Source of the DNA: CBDHFQ01 sp965262565
Lineage (GTDB): Bacteria; Bacteroidota; Bacteroidia; J057
Direction of reading: 5' to 3'
NCBI GenBank assembly: GCA_965262565.1
Contig: CBDHFQ010000012.1
Coordinates: 182,276 to 246,275, forward strand
Length of the DNA: 64,000 bases
The notes under the pieces are model-generated. The model saw only the letters and a program-made list of their open reading frames with translations. It did not search any database and was not told the DNA's origin. Shown in pieces: positions 35,966 through 45,075 of this stretch. The number at the start of each line of letters is the position of its first letter. The first letter of the stretch is position 1. The position numbers and the translations under genes are program-made.

Positions 35966-35997
35966 TTTGAATGGCATTCATAATTATTTAATATTTG
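35966..35997 (+). promoter_or_regulatory. Possible Bacteroidota-type promoter
   Basis: TTTG at 35966-35969 and AATATTTG at 35990-35997 (one mismatch to the TAnnTTTG -7 element) are 20 bases apart, close to the spacing of the phylum's housekeeping promoter. They lie ~20 bases upstream of the metzincin gene start. Confidence 0.35.
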
Positions 35998-36002
35998 TTA
36001 AA

Positions 36003-36009
36003 AAGGAGG
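36003..36009 (+). promoter_or_regulatory. Strong Shine-Dalgarno sequence AAGGAGG
   Basis: AAGGAGG lies five bases before the ATG at 36015. Such a strong site is uncommon in this phylum, where most starts in the window have none, and it supports this start codon. Confidence 0.7.
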
Positions 36010-36014
36010 GATAG

Positions 36015-36755
36015 ATGGTAGCATACGTAATCATACTAGGGATGATGATTCAGAGCCAGTTAATATTAAGAGATATGAGATGTCAAGTGGCTCCCATTAG
36101 CGATGTTAATGCCTACGAGGTAATTATCCATCATGAAAAGGATACTCCTACCATAGTGATCGAGGCACAATTCTATGCGGTTAAAAATCATCCTTTAGCG
36201 AAAGATATTATCCAAACATCTGTGGCGTTCTGGAACTCACAGACATTCTGGTACAATTTTGAAGCTGGAAAAGCTCCTTACAAGGTTTGCTTTAATTTAA
36301 GAGAGGCCAAAGGACAATACGTAAATTCATTTTTTTTTCCTTCAGATTATATGAATTGTGGGGAAGCTATACCTGTGGAAATTGTACCTGATACTGTAAT
36401 GAATAAATACTTTTCAAGTAAAGAAGGTCGGGTATTAGGATACTCTCCAAGAAATAGAGTGTTCATTCGAGAAAGTTATGCTTCGAATTTGAATGTTGGC
36501 TTACATGAAATTGGACATAGGTTGGGAGCCATACACCACCACCACGGACGCATCATGAACGCAGAGTTTAATAGGGTACATCCCGAGGTTACAGTAGAAA
36601 CCATCAAAGGTATTCTCAGAGCCATAGGAGTAACATTTGAAAAGAAATTTCATAACAACATGGCGAAATTTTCTTCACCATGTGCCATCCAGCACTTAGG
36701 AGCAGAAATACCGAGAGGATTCTTTGTAGGCAAAAAAATAAAAAAGTTTGGTTGA
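36015..36755 (+). CDS. Secreted metzincin-like zinc metalloprotease
   Basis: The 246-aa product begins with a short hydrophobic segment (MVAYVIILGMMIQSQ) that may be a signal peptide. The catalytic zinc motif is complete: HEIGHRLGAIH (residues 164-174, H-E-x-x-H-x-x-G-x-x-H), followed by an additional His-His-His and a Met (M181) that fits the Met-turn. The layout is like matrixin/astacin-type metzincins. A poly-His stretch (HHHH, 174-177) overlaps the third ligand. Apart from this it resembles no family I can name. It follows a strong ribosome binding site. Confidence 0.75.
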   Translation: MVAYVIILGMMIQSQLILRDMRCQVAPISDVNAYEVIIHHEKDTPTIVIEAQFYAVKNHPLAKDIIQTSVAFWNSQTFWYNFEAGKAPYKVCFNLREAKGQYVNSFFFPSDYMNCGEAIPVEIVPDTVMNKYFSSKEGRVLGYSPRNRVFIRESYASNLNVGLHEIGHRLGAIHHHHGRIMNAEFNRVHPEVTVETIKGILRAIGVTFEKKFHNNMAKFSSPCAIQHLGAEIPRGFFVGKKIKKFG

Positions 36756-36891
36756 TAGATCCGTTTTTTTTATGTAATGAGATGAAAAATTAGCATCTGA
36801 TTAATTTTTTAAATATTTATTTTTATGCTCTTATTGTTATTTATTTCAATTCATTAAATGTATCTATTCGTACCATTAGTCAACCTTCAAT

Positions 36892-37617
36892 ATGAAAATA
36901 GTTGTTTTTGGGGATGTTGAGAATAAAGTAAAGGTGCTTTCAGGAGTGTTTGTCGCTCTATGCATCTCCCTCTTAGGATGTCAATCATCAGATACAGCAA
37001 CTGATGCTTCTGTCTCTTCGGCAGAAGAAGTATCAAATACTACTTACTATATAGATCCTAGAGACAATCAGGAGTATCCGCTAATAAGGGTCAACGAAAC
37101 TGTATGGATGGCGAGAAATCTGAATTATGAAATTGAAGACTCATATTGCTATCATAATTTAGAGGCTAATTGTCTTACTTATGGGAGATTGTATGACTGG
37201 GAAACCGCCCAATCCATTTGCCCTCAAGGATGGCATCTGGCTTCTCAGAGTGAATGGGAAGAGCTGGCAAATTACTTCGGAGGCTTTGAAGTGGCAATGT
37301 CCGATACTGTTAATGGAGATCCTGCGAAGTCATTTGGACAACTAGTAATAGGGGGTTCTAGTGGATTTAATGCAATGCTTGGAGGCTACAGGATACCGGA
37401 TATGTATTTGGAGACAATGGGAAATGTGTTTTCCAGATATGATCGTTTAGGAATTAGTGGATTTTATTGGACGGATGATCCATATCTGGAAGAACTAGGG
37501 ATGAGTTTCGTGTTTTCTGCTGGAGGAAAAGAAGCAAAGCCCGTATTAATGAAGAATAATACCTTGATAAATGACAGACCGGCTGGCTTCTCTTGTAGAT
37601 GTGTAAAAAACAAATGA
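36892..37617 (+). CDS. FISUMP-domain lipoprotein
   Basis: The 241-aa product has a lipoprotein signal ending in LLGC (Cys30) and a Ser/Thr-rich spacer. A FISUMP domain (named from Fibrobacter succinogenes major paralogous proteins) follows. Key pieces are QEYPLIRVNETVWMARNLNY, GRLYDWETAQSICPQGWHLAS, EWEELANYFGG and the final GFSCRCVKN. This domain is common in secreted or surface proteins of Bacteroidota and Fibrobacterota; its exact function is unknown. Four Cys residues in the domain probably pair as disulfides. Confidence 0.88.
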   Translation: MKIVVFGDVENKVKVLSGVFVALCISLLGCQSSDTATDASVSSAEEVSNTTYYIDPRDNQEYPLIRVNETVWMARNLNYEIEDSYCYHNLEANCLTYGRLYDWETAQSICPQGWHLASQSEWEELANYFGGFEVAMSDTVNGDPAKSFGQLVIGGSSGFNAMLGGYRIPDMYLETMGNVFSRYDRLGISGFYWTDDPYLEELGMSFVFSAGGKEAKPVLMKNNTLINDRPAGFSCRCVKNK

Positions 37618-37694
37618 CATATTGGGCTAGTAGGTTCAGCTAAAGAGTCATAATTCCAGTCCCTTTCTCATAAATCCCCTTGGATTAAAGGCAA

Positions 37695-37749
37695 AATAAC
37701 TTCAGCAAGAAGAACAAGATAATTCAATGTTCTTCTTACTGAAGTTATT
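37695..37749 (-). terminator. Long hairpin after the acidic-repeat gene
   Basis: Arms of 22 bases (37695-37716 and 37728-37749) pair with a single non-Watson-Crick position. In minus-strand RNA that position is a G-U wobble, so the hairpin is unbroken; in plus-strand RNA it is a C-A mismatch. It begins 43 bases after the stop codon at 37792 and is followed by TTATTTTG on the minus strand, so it is probably the terminator of the minus-strand gene. Confidence 0.6.
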
Positions 37750-37791
37750 CTGAAGAGTTAATTTTTATTGGAATATTATTTTTCCCAGAAT

Positions 37792-38850
37792 TTAATTATT
37801 CTTCTGAAGTTTTATTTCACTCACACCATCTTCATGAATAGCTCTGATATAATAAATACCATTGGCCCAATTTCTGATGTCGATGTCTATCACGTTATCA
37901 TTCATATGTAGTGTAGTGGAATAAACTTCCTGCCCCATTAAATTTATAATACTGATGCTAGCCACAGATACTGGTCCTTTCAAAGAAAGAGAAAATACAT
38001 CAATGGTAGGATTAGGATAGGCAGAAAGGATAATACCTTCATCGGCTTCATTAATGTCAAAGGAGGAGTCATCAGATAAATCATTAAGTTCTGTTGAGGA
38101 AGGTGATTTTTTGATTCCCGCATCTACTTTTAAGTTGATTTGCCCTTCTGAAACAGTGAAACATGAAGTTCTTGCTACTTTACCATCTGGCTTAGCATCA
38201 CTGTCTTTCGCTTCATTTCCTCCTTTATCTTGCTCCACAAATTCAAATCCTTCAGGAATATCGCTGAATTTCACATAATACTCACCAGGTGCCAGATCCT
38301 CAAAAAGATAATGCCCTTGTTCGTCTGTTCTTACCTGAGTAAGTTTCTTAGATGGAGCAGGACAAGTAAGTAATTCCACTCTGATATTAGGTACACCTGG
38401 TTCGCGAGGATCTTTTATATTGTTGCCATTAAGATCATAGAAAACTAGGTCGCCTAATAAGGTTTTATTTTGCCCTTCAATGACTCTTACCTTAGCTCCA
38501 ATAGCATCTAAATCTGCACAAATACCATATTTTTCAATGATTTCCAGTACATCAAAGCCTGTCGTTTGGCCAGGTTCTACGATACTTAGATCGAGAAAGT
38601 CTGGGCTGGTAGAGTTCGGATTATAAACTAATGTATGGATTCTGTAAACTCCCGGCTTATTTACTTCAAATCTAGGTCGTTGGTTAACACTAGTGATGAT
38701 TAGCTTATCACCTTTAGTAAGAACAAACAATACCTTATATCTACGTGGAACCCTTATTCTTTCCACCGGTCTGGCGGATATGTATGCCTGATTATCTTTC
38801 AAGGGTACTAACCTACGATTAATTCCAAGCTTTCCTGCATCTGCTCTACA
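37792..38850 (-). CDS. C-terminal part of acidic-repeat T9SS protein (SdrD B-like domain)
   Basis: This is the 3' portion of the gene that starts at 40656. Counting from its first possible TTG (38802) it encodes 336 aa. A linker rich in beta strands leads to an SdrD B-like/CNA-B domain (LGDLVFYDLNGNNIKDPREP ... HYLFEDLAPGEYYVKF ... calcium-type EQDKGGNEAKDSDAKPDG), then a type A T9SS domain (AYPNPTIDV, closing GIYYIRAIHEDG). Upstream it runs in frame through the acidic repeats to a TGA at 39004-39006. No good independent start or signal peptide is present, so it is best read as the end of the interrupted gene. The product would be a secreted or surface-anchored protein. Confidence 0.75.
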   Translation of the reverse strand, partial: CRADAGKLGINRRLVPLKDNQAYISARPVERIRVPRRYKVLFVLTKGDKLIITSVNQRPRFEVNKPGVYRIHTLVYNPNSTSPDFLDLSIVEPGQTTGFDVLEIIEKYGICADLDAIGAKVRVIEGQNKTLLGDLVFYDLNGNNIKDPREPGVPNIRVELLTCPAPSKKLTQVRTDEQGHYLFEDLAPGEYYVKFSDIPEGFEFVEQDKGGNEAKDSDAKPDGKVARTSCFTVSEGQINLKVDAGIKKSPSSTELNDLSDDSSFDINEADEGIILSAYPNPTIDVFSLSLKGPVSVASISIINLMGQEVYSTTLHMNDNVIDIDIRNWANGIYYIRAIHEDGVSEIKLQKNN

Positions 38851-40370
38851 TTCAACTTTTTCTTTCTCCTCCTCCTCATCTTCCTCCTCCTCGTCCTCAT
38901 CATCTTTGTCCCCATCTCTCTCTTTTTCATCATCATCGTCTTCATCATCTTCCTCGTCCTCATCTTCTTTGTCCCCATCTCTCTCTTTTTCTTTCTCTCG
39001 TCCTCATCATCTTTGTCCCCATCTCTCTCTTTTTCTTTCTTCCTCTCATCTTCCTCGTCCTCATCATCTTTGTCCCCATCTCTCTCTTTTTCTTTCTCCT
39101 CCTCATCATCTTCCTCATCCTCGTCCTCATCATCTTTGTCCCCATCTCTCTCTTTTTCTTTCTCCTCCTCATCATCTTCCTTCCTCGTCCTCATCATCTT
39201 TGTCCCCATCTCTCTCTTTTTCTTTCTCTCCTCATCATCTTCCTCATCCTCGTCCTCCTCATCTTTGTCCCCATCTCTCTCTTTTTCTTTCTCTCCTCAT
39301 CATCTTCCTCATCCTCGTCCTCATCATCTTTGTCCCCATCTCTCTCTTTTTCTTTCTCCTCCTCATCATCTTCCTCATCCTCGTCCTCATCATCTTTGTC
39401 CCCATCTCTCTCTTTTTCTTTCTCTTCCTCGTCCTCATCATCTTTGTCCCCATCTCTCTCTTTTTCTTTCTCTTCGTCCTCATCATCCTCGTCCTCCTCA
39501 TCTTTGTCCCCATCTCTCTCTTTTTCTTTCTCTTCGTCCTCGTCCTCATCATCATCTCTCTTTTTCTTTCTCTCGTCCTCATCATCTTTGTCCCCATCTC
39601 TCTCTTTTTCTTTCTCTTCGTCCTCATCATCCTCGTCCTCATCATCTTTGTCCCCATCTCTCTCTTTTTCTTTCTCATCCTCATCATCTTCCTCGTCCTC
39701 ATCATCTTTGTCCCCATCTCTCTCTTTTTCTTTCTCTTCGTCCTCTTCTTCCTCGTCCTCATCATCCTTGTCCCCATCTCTCTCTTTTTCTTTTCTTCGT
39801 CCTCATCATCCTTGTCCCCATCATCTCTCTGTCCCCATCTCTCTCTTCCTCGTCCTCATCATCCTTCATCATCTTCCTCGTCCTCATCATCTTTGTCCCC
39901 ATCTCTCTCTTTTTCTTTCTCATCCTCATCTTCTTCCTCGTCCTCATCATCCTTGTCCCCATCTCTCTCTTTTTCTTCTTCCTCGTCCTCATCATCCTTG
40001 TCCCCATCTCTCTCTTTTTCTTTCTCGTCCTCATCATCTTTGTCCCCATCTCTCTCTTTTTCTTTCTCCTCGTCCTCATCATCCTCGTCCTCATCTTCTT
40101 TGTCCCGATCTCTCTCTTTTTCTTTCTCATCCTCATCATCTTCCTCTTCATCTTCTTTGTCCCCATCTCTCTCTTTTTCATTCTCCTCGTCTTCCTCATC
40201 TTTGTCCCTATCTCTCTCTTTTTCATTCTCCTCGTCTTCCTCATCTTTGTCCCTATCTCTCTCTTTTTCTTTCTCCTCCTCATCATCTTCCTCATCTTTA
40301 TCCCCATCTCTCTCTTTTTCTTTCTCCTCGTCCTCACCTTCCTCGTCCTTATCTTCTTTGTCCTGATTTT
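38850..40370 (-). repeat. ~1.5-kb tandem repeat tract encoding acidic E/D/K repeats
   Basis: About 25 copies of a core that reads EKEKERDGDK on the minus strand alternate with variable Asp/Glu linkers (DDEDEEDDEEE-like). Unit spacing is mostly ~45-66 bases. The acidic reading frame changes at least four times: it is frame 0 from 40656 to ~39865, frame 1 to ~39265, frame 0 briefly, frame 2 around 39180-39000, then frame 0 again to 37792. Single-base losses such as TTTCTCTCGTCC for TTTCTCCTCGTCC are visible. The tract is nearly free of stop codons on both strands, which creates long spurious frames. Low-complexity DNA like this is prone to slipped-strand mutation and to assembly error. Confidence 0.9.
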
Positions 40371-40656
40371 TTTTCTTGCTCTTATCGATCCACGATTTTC
40401 TATCAATCTTATCAGTATCAGGAGCATCTTTTTTAGATATTATTATCTTTTTCTCCTGGGCATTTGCAGCCTTTTCTCCTAAGTTTGAACTTTTGTCGTA
40501 AATCTCTTCGAGAGACTTAACTGTCTCAATGGATTCGGGATTGATCCTTCCATGAGTAACATTGGATTGACCAAATACTGAAATATGTAGCATAGAACAT
40601 ATTCCCAGTAAAAAGAGCGTCAGTTGTTTACAGCTTGCGGGTTGAAGTTTGATCAT
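39859..40656 (-). pseudogene. N-terminal part of acidic-repeat T9SS protein, frame interrupted
   Basis: The 265-aa frame begins with a signal peptide (QLTLFLLGICSMLHISVFGQS), then a ~90-residue basic/neutral region (IDRKSWIDKSKKKNQDKEDKD), and enters the acidic EKEKERDGDK repeats. It stops at a TGA (39859) where the repeat shifts frame. Start (40656) and the distal C-terminal part (to 37792) are in the same frame and the whole span is a multiple of three (955 codons including stop), so the internal shifts cancel. The intact product would have a signal peptide, a ~500-residue highly charged stalk, an SdrD B-like domain and a T9SS sorting domain. It could be phase-variable, a pseudogene, or a sequencing/assembly artefact. 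Confidence 0.65.
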
Positions 40657-41057
40657 CGTTTATCTTATGACTTAAATAAATAGTATGATTTCCATGAAGA
40701 TACTAGTACTATCAAATTGACTTTCACCTAACTTGATAACCCTCTTTTTGATATAATTATTGTTTAGTTTATTTATAATAATATAATTCAATCATAAAAT
40801 TGAAATAATGGATTTGATGGTGGAATGTATATATGTGTATAAATAATTGATTATCATTTTTTTATATTTATAGAATATGAGATATAATAGATAGGGATTC
40901 AATAAATGTAAAGAATAGATGTAATTTGAAGGCTAAGAATGTCTAAATAATATTTGAGAATAGACATTTATTTTTGGTAGATAAATGCCTATTCTCAATC
41001 CCATCAAGAGGCGAGTAAGAAATATGAGATCCCTTCAGCTTAAATAGAGTTTTCGCC
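40657..41057. other. AT-rich intergenic region with a long hairpin
   Basis: This 400-base stretch lies upstream of the acidic-repeat gene and downstream of the YdeI-like gene, both on the minus strand. It must hold the promoter of the former. Apart from the hairpin at 40954-40998 no gene or motif is seen. Confidence 0.5.
40954..40998 (-). terminator. 18-bp hairpin after the YdeI-like gene
   Basis: Arms 40954-40971 and 40981-40998 (TTGAGAATAGACATTTAT and its complement) pair over 18 positions with one exception that is G-U in minus-strand RNA. It lies ~60 bases past the stop codon of the minus-strand gene at 41058. There is no clear T tract, so it may stabilise the RNA 3' end or terminate weakly. 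Confidence 0.5.
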
Positions 41058-41654
41058 TTATGGTTTTTTGTCGAATTGAGCTCTAAGGTTGTGAGAGGCC
41101 ATTTCAGCAGTTTGTAAAATCCGTTTTGATCTGGTGCTAGTTTGTTTGGCGCTTTTAATCCACCACAATATGGCCTTTTTAACTGAATCGCTAAATTGGT
41201 GAAAGTGTTCAGAAGCATTAGGGTAATTCGCTAATGCTTCGGCTAAATCTATGGGAATGATTAACTTTTCTACATCGTCCAATAAATTCCAGGAACCATC
41301 CTCTTTAGCAGATTGAATACTTTCCCATCCTGCCTTGATGATAAGTTCTTGGTTTGCCAATTTTTCGACTCTTCGTTTATTTAATGCTGACCACGGACTA
41401 CCTTTTTTTCTTGGTGTGAATAGTTGCATAAACCTGTCTTCATCTATTTTATTAGGTTTACTGTCTATCCAACCAAAACATAGGGCCTCCTCCACAGCAT
41501 CATCATATGAAACTCGAGGCTTTCCTGTATGTTTTTTATAATAAACGAGCCAAACACCCACTTTAGTTTGATGATGGAGCTGCAACCAATGTCGCCATTC
41601 CTTCCTGTCCTGACAATGGACCCTTTCGTAATCTTTATGTCCTAATTTTGCCAT
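41058..41654 (-). CDS. YdeI/OmpD-associated family protein
   Basis: The 198-aa product matches the YdeI/OmdA family. It has the N-terminal HCQDRKEWRHWLQLHH segment, WLVYYKKHTGKP, the core VEEALCFGWIDSKPNKIDEDRF and FTPRKKGSPWSALNKRRVEKL, and a helical C-terminus with AKQTSTRSKRI. Members are linked to stress and bacteriocin protection in some bacteria, but their biochemistry is not settled. Length and motifs are complete. Confidence 0.88.
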   Translation of the reverse strand: MAKLGHKDYERVHCQDRKEWRHWLQLHHQTKVGVWLVYYKKHTGKPRVSYDDAVEEALCFGWIDSKPNKIDEDRFMQLFTPRKKGSPWSALNKRRVEKLANQELIIKAGWESIQSAKEDGSWNLLDDVEKLIIPIDLAEALANYPNASEHFHQFSDSVKKAILWWIKSAKQTSTRSKRILQTAEMASHNLRAQFDKKP

Positions 41655-41815
41655 ACTTATGATCTTTTATCTGTCTTTTAAGTGACCAATCTGTCTACCA
41701 TTATTGAAGATATTGGGTTATGTAATTAGATGTCCACCTATACTTCATTTTTCATTTAAACTTTTAATTGTATTCATGCATTCTAACTTCTACCCAACAA
41801 ATATAATTTTTGACC

Positions 41816-43213
41816 ATGAATCGAATTATCGGTGGAATAATTGGATGCTTATTCGTTTTCGGATTAGCTGCTTATACTGGAATAACAACAAAGGAGTCCA
41901 ACGATCAAACATCTAAGGAGTTTAGCGAACAGGAAGTATATCATCATTATCTCAATTTATTAAACAGTTCCTCCTTACAACAACAGTATGCTATAGAATA
42001 TATTACTGAGCATTGGGATGATTCACATGCTATCCTGGCCTTAGAAGTGATGTATCTATCGACAGATCCAGAAGTTTATAGAAAGCTATTAAAATTATTA
42101 GAAAAAGCCTCAGGCAAGAGATTTGGATACGATATGAATGCCTGGTATAAATGGATTTGGAACCAACCAGAAAATATCCCCGCTCGATATGGGGATTTTA
42201 AAGGGAAACTTCACGCTAGTATAGATCCAGCATTTGAAACTTATTTTTTGGGAAGAACAGAGCAAACCACCATTCGCTTAGATGAGATCAGGTGGGGAGG
42301 AGTAATTCAGGATGGAATCCCACCGTTGAGATATCCAGATATGGTTTCTGTTGAGGAAGCAGCCTACCTGGAAGATCATCACATAGTTTTTGGGATTTCA
42401 ATTAATGGAGATGTGAGAGCGTATCCTAAAAGAATCCTGGCGTGGCATGAGATGTTTGTAGATGAAGTAGGAGGGATACCTGTAGCTGGTGTATACTGCA
42501 CTTTATGCGGAACCGTTGTGTTATATCATACTGAGGTTGGGGGGGAAGTTCACCAGTTAGGCACTAGTGGGTTCTTATACAGATCCAATAAATTAATGTA
42601 TGATCAGAAAACACAGTCTTTATGGAATACTATCTGGGGAAAACCTGTGGTTGGGCCTCTTGTAGGAAAAGGAATAAGCCTGGAAACTCTCAGTGTGGTT
42701 ACTACTAGCTGGGGGGAATGGAATAGCAGACATCCCGACACAAAAGTATTATCCTTGAATACGGGATACAACAGGAATTACGATGAAGGAGAAGCATATA
42801 GAGAATATTTTGCCACGGATGAGTTAATGTTTAATGTTCCTGCTTTAGACAAAAGATTAAAAAACAAGGAAGAAATTTTAGCCATTAGAGTTCCACAGAC
42901 TGATCATGAGCCTTTGGCCATTTCTACCCGTTTCCTGGAAAAGCATCCTATATACCAGCATCGGATTGGTAGGGTATCCTTTGTCGTATTAACCGACCGA
43001 TCGGGAGCCAATAGAGTGTTTAATTCTTCTGGAATTACTTTTTCAGCATACGATCAAAAAGGGACGGTTATAGATAAGGAAGGAGTAAGATGGACAGTAA
43101 CAGAGGATGGACTGAAGGCAGAAAATGGGAAAATGCTTGAAAGATTGCCATATCATCGTGCTTTTTGGTTTGGGTGGTTTGCTGCATACCCGAACACTCG
43201 TCTGATAAAATAA
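41816..43213 (+). CDS. DUF3179 domain protein
   Basis: The 465-aa product has an N-terminal signal anchor (MNRIIGGIIGCLFVFGLAAY), a helical region (~40-130) and a DUF3179 domain. The hallmarks are YPDMVSVEEAAYLEDHH, VFGISINGDVRAYPKRILAWHEM and GVYCTLCGTVVLYH with the paired Cys, then SLWNTIWGKPVVGPLVGKG and the late W-F-x-W-x-A-x-Y-P end. The domain is found in secreted proteins of many bacteria and archaea; the function is unknown. A TTG six bases upstream is also in frame; the ATG at 41816 is preferred. PhnD-type transporter genes follow on the same strand after 111 bases. Confidence 0.9.
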   Translation: MNRIIGGIIGCLFVFGLAAYTGITTKESNDQTSKEFSEQEVYHHYLNLLNSSSLQQQYAIEYITEHWDDSHAILALEVMYLSTDPEVYRKLLKLLEKASGKRFGYDMNAWYKWIWNQPENIPARYGDFKGKLHASIDPAFETYFLGRTEQTTIRLDEIRWGGVIQDGIPPLRYPDMVSVEEAAYLEDHHIVFGISINGDVRAYPKRILAWHEMFVDEVGGIPVAGVYCTLCGTVVLYHTEVGGEVHQLGTSGFLYRSNKLMYDQKTQSLWNTIWGKPVVGPLVGKGISLETLSVVTTSWGEWNSRHPDTKVLSLNTGYNRNYDEGEAYREYFATDELMFNVPALDKRLKNKEEILAIRVPQTDHEPLAISTRFLEKHPIYQHRIGRVSFVVLTDRSGANRVFNSSGITFSAYDQKGTVIDKEGVRWTVTEDGLKAENGKMLERLPYHRAFWFGWFAAYPNTRLIK

Positions 43214-43324
43214 AGGGACTAGAAACTGTTATAAATTATAGTAGAAGGAATTCAAACTTAAAATTTAACATCTAACTAACACTAAGCTAGCGAAAAGCCA
43301 GTAGTTTCATTAAAAATTAAGTTC

Positions 43325-44245
43325 ATGAAAAGCTGGTTTTTCCGACTGATATACCTTCTTCTTCCCTTGTCGATCTTTAGTACCGCTTGTGGGGAGCAGT
43401 ATGAAATAGATGCATCAGGGAGGCCTAATATGTTTCGAATAGCTTATGTGCCTCCAGAAGAAAATGTAGATCAGGTATTAACCAGATTGAATGCATTTAA
43501 AGAATATTTAGAGAGGAAACTATCTCTTCCTGTATCCTTGACAAAGCTTACAGGAGGATATGCACCTACGATTGAAGCATTGAAAGCAGATAAAGTAGAT
43601 GTGGCTCAGTTGGGTTCCTTTGGATTCGTTATTGCAGAACGGAGAGCCAATGTAGAACCGCTGATCATGCGAGGCCATAAGGATACTGGAGAAGGGATTT
43701 ACCATTCTGTATTTATTACGACCCGGCCGGATATCAATAGTATGGATGATGTAAAAAAGAATTCAAAAGAACTAAGAATAGCTTTAGGAAATCCTGCTTC
43801 TACCTCAGGGCATCTTATCCCACGTAAATATTTAGAAGAATTTGGTCTGGATCCACAAAAGGATTTTAAAGAACTCGTGCACTGTCCTGAACATACGGCT
43901 TCACTCATGTCAGTGCTTACAGGAAATGTAGATGTAGGAGGCATGTCCGAAACCGTACTACTGGCATATACCTATAAAGGATTACTTAAGCCAGAGGATG
44001 TTAAAATTCTCTGGAAATCCAATCCCATACCTACAGGGCCCATTGTCATTAGAAAAGCACTACCGGAACCATTTAAAAAAGAGGTTCAGCAGGCTTATCT
44101 GGATTTGAAAGCGGAGGAACCGGAAATTTGGAAAGGAATGATAGGCACGAGAAATAAAGATATTATTTACTGGCCAGCGAATCCTGAAAAATGGGATCCG
44201 ATCAGGGAATTAGCTGAAAAATTACGCAAGGAACTATACGAATAA
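43325..44245 (+). CDS. phnD: PhnD-type ABC transporter substrate-binding protein
   Basis: The 306-aa periplasmic binding protein begins with a lipoprotein-like signal (LLPLSIFSTACG, Cys at ~22). The family core follows: RIAYVPPEENVDQVLTRLNAFKEYLE, ADKVDVAQLGSFGFVIAERRA, LRIALGNPASTSGHLIPRKYL and TGNVDVGGMSETVLLAY. It belongs to the phosphate/phosphite/phosphonate group (PhnD/PtxB). Usual length is ~300 aa. It lies 6 bases before the first permease gene, so they form an operon. The exact ligand (phosphonate, phosphite or other) cannot be read from the sequence. Confidence 0.9.
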   Translation: MKSWFFRLIYLLLPLSIFSTACGEQYEIDASGRPNMFRIAYVPPEENVDQVLTRLNAFKEYLERKLSLPVSLTKLTGGYAPTIEALKADKVDVAQLGSFGFVIAERRANVEPLIMRGHKDTGEGIYHSVFITTRPDINSMDDVKKNSKELRIALGNPASTSGHLIPRKYLEEFGLDPQKDFKELVHCPEHTASLMSVLTGNVDVGGMSETVLLAYTYKGLLKPEDVKILWKSNPIPTGPIVIRKALPEPFKKEVQQAYLDLKAEEPEIWKGMIGTRNKDIIYWPANPEKWDPIRELAEKLRKELYE

Positions 44246-44251
44246 TTGTTC

Positions 44252-45058
44252 ATGGACCAGGTACTTACTTATAAGACCTTCAGAAGAAGAAAAATCAGGA
44301 ATTGGATCATTGTATTATTGATATTAATTCCATTGGTGTACTTATCCAGCATCAGTACCAAAGTAGACCTTTCCGTTTTCGATATAAAACGTCTTTGGGT
44401 ATTGAAGTATTTACAAGGGTTTCTCCAACCAGAGTGGTCTGCATTTCCCGAAATGGCTTATGCCTCGTTATCCACTATTTTACTAGCATTATTAGGGACC
44501 ATTTTTGGGGCGATATTATCATTTATATTTGGTTTGATGGGGGCCAGTAATATTAGTCCCAAATGGTTAAGTACTACTTCGCGCTTATTAATTTCTATAG
44601 AAAGAGCTGTGTCGGAAGTCATTATTATTCTGTTGCTGATTGTAGTATTCGGTCCAGGACTCTTTCCAGGAGTACTTACATTAGCGATAGCTTGCATAGG
44701 GATGTTGGGGAGATTATATGCTGATGCTATTGAAGAGGTGGACCCCAAAATTTTGGAATCTATAAAAGCTACAGGGGCCAGTAAGTCGGAATTGGTTAAA
44801 TATGGAATACTTCCTCAGGTGATGCCTTCTTTTATCGCTTATACCATACTTCGTTTCGAAATCAATATCCGTGCATCAGTAATGTTAGGGGCCATTGGAG
44901 CAGGAGGAGTAGGATACGAATTAATAGAGGCATACTATCATTTGGAGTATGGGGAAATGACAGTGGCAATCATTACTATTCTGTTATTGGTGGGAACGAC
45001 AGAGCGGTTATCTGTATGGGCCCGAAAGAAAATCATGGAAGGAGGAAAATTATCTTAG
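44252..45058 (+). CDS. phnE: PhnE-type ABC transporter permease 1
   Basis: The 268-aa protein has six likely helices. The permease EAA loop is DPKILESIKATGASKSELVKYGILPQVMP (E-A-T-G-A-S-K-x5-G-I-L-P), which contacts the ATPase. The GAIGAGGVGYELI segment is typical of PhnE. A TTG at 44246 abuts the phnD stop, but the ATG at 44252 is more likely. The phnC ATPase normally encoded beside these genes is absent. Confidence 0.9.
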   Translation: MDQVLTYKTFRRRKIRNWIIVLLILIPLVYLSSISTKVDLSVFDIKRLWVLKYLQGFLQPEWSAFPEMAYASLSTILLALLGTIFGAILSFIFGLMGASNISPKWLSTTSRLLISIERAVSEVIIILLLIVVFGPGLFPGVLTLAIACIGMLGRLYADAIEEVDPKILESIKATGASKSELVKYGILPQVMPSFIAYTILRFEINIRASVMLGAIGAGGVGYELIEAYYHLEYGEMTVAIITILLLVGTTERLSVWARKKIMEGGKLS

Positions 45059-45075
45059 CTAATCGAGCTGATCTT

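Noticed and set aside
38906..40482. Long plus-strand frames (368-489 aa) rich in Ser/Leu/Phe/Pro
   Set aside because: They are the complement of the acidic repeat tract, which lacks stop codons in several frames. They have no signal peptide or domain, whereas the minus strand has a signal peptide, an SdrD B-like domain and a T9SS end.
40943..41218. 91-aa frame over the end of the YdeI-like gene
   Set aside because: It overlaps the YdeI-like gene in another frame and has no recognisable feature.
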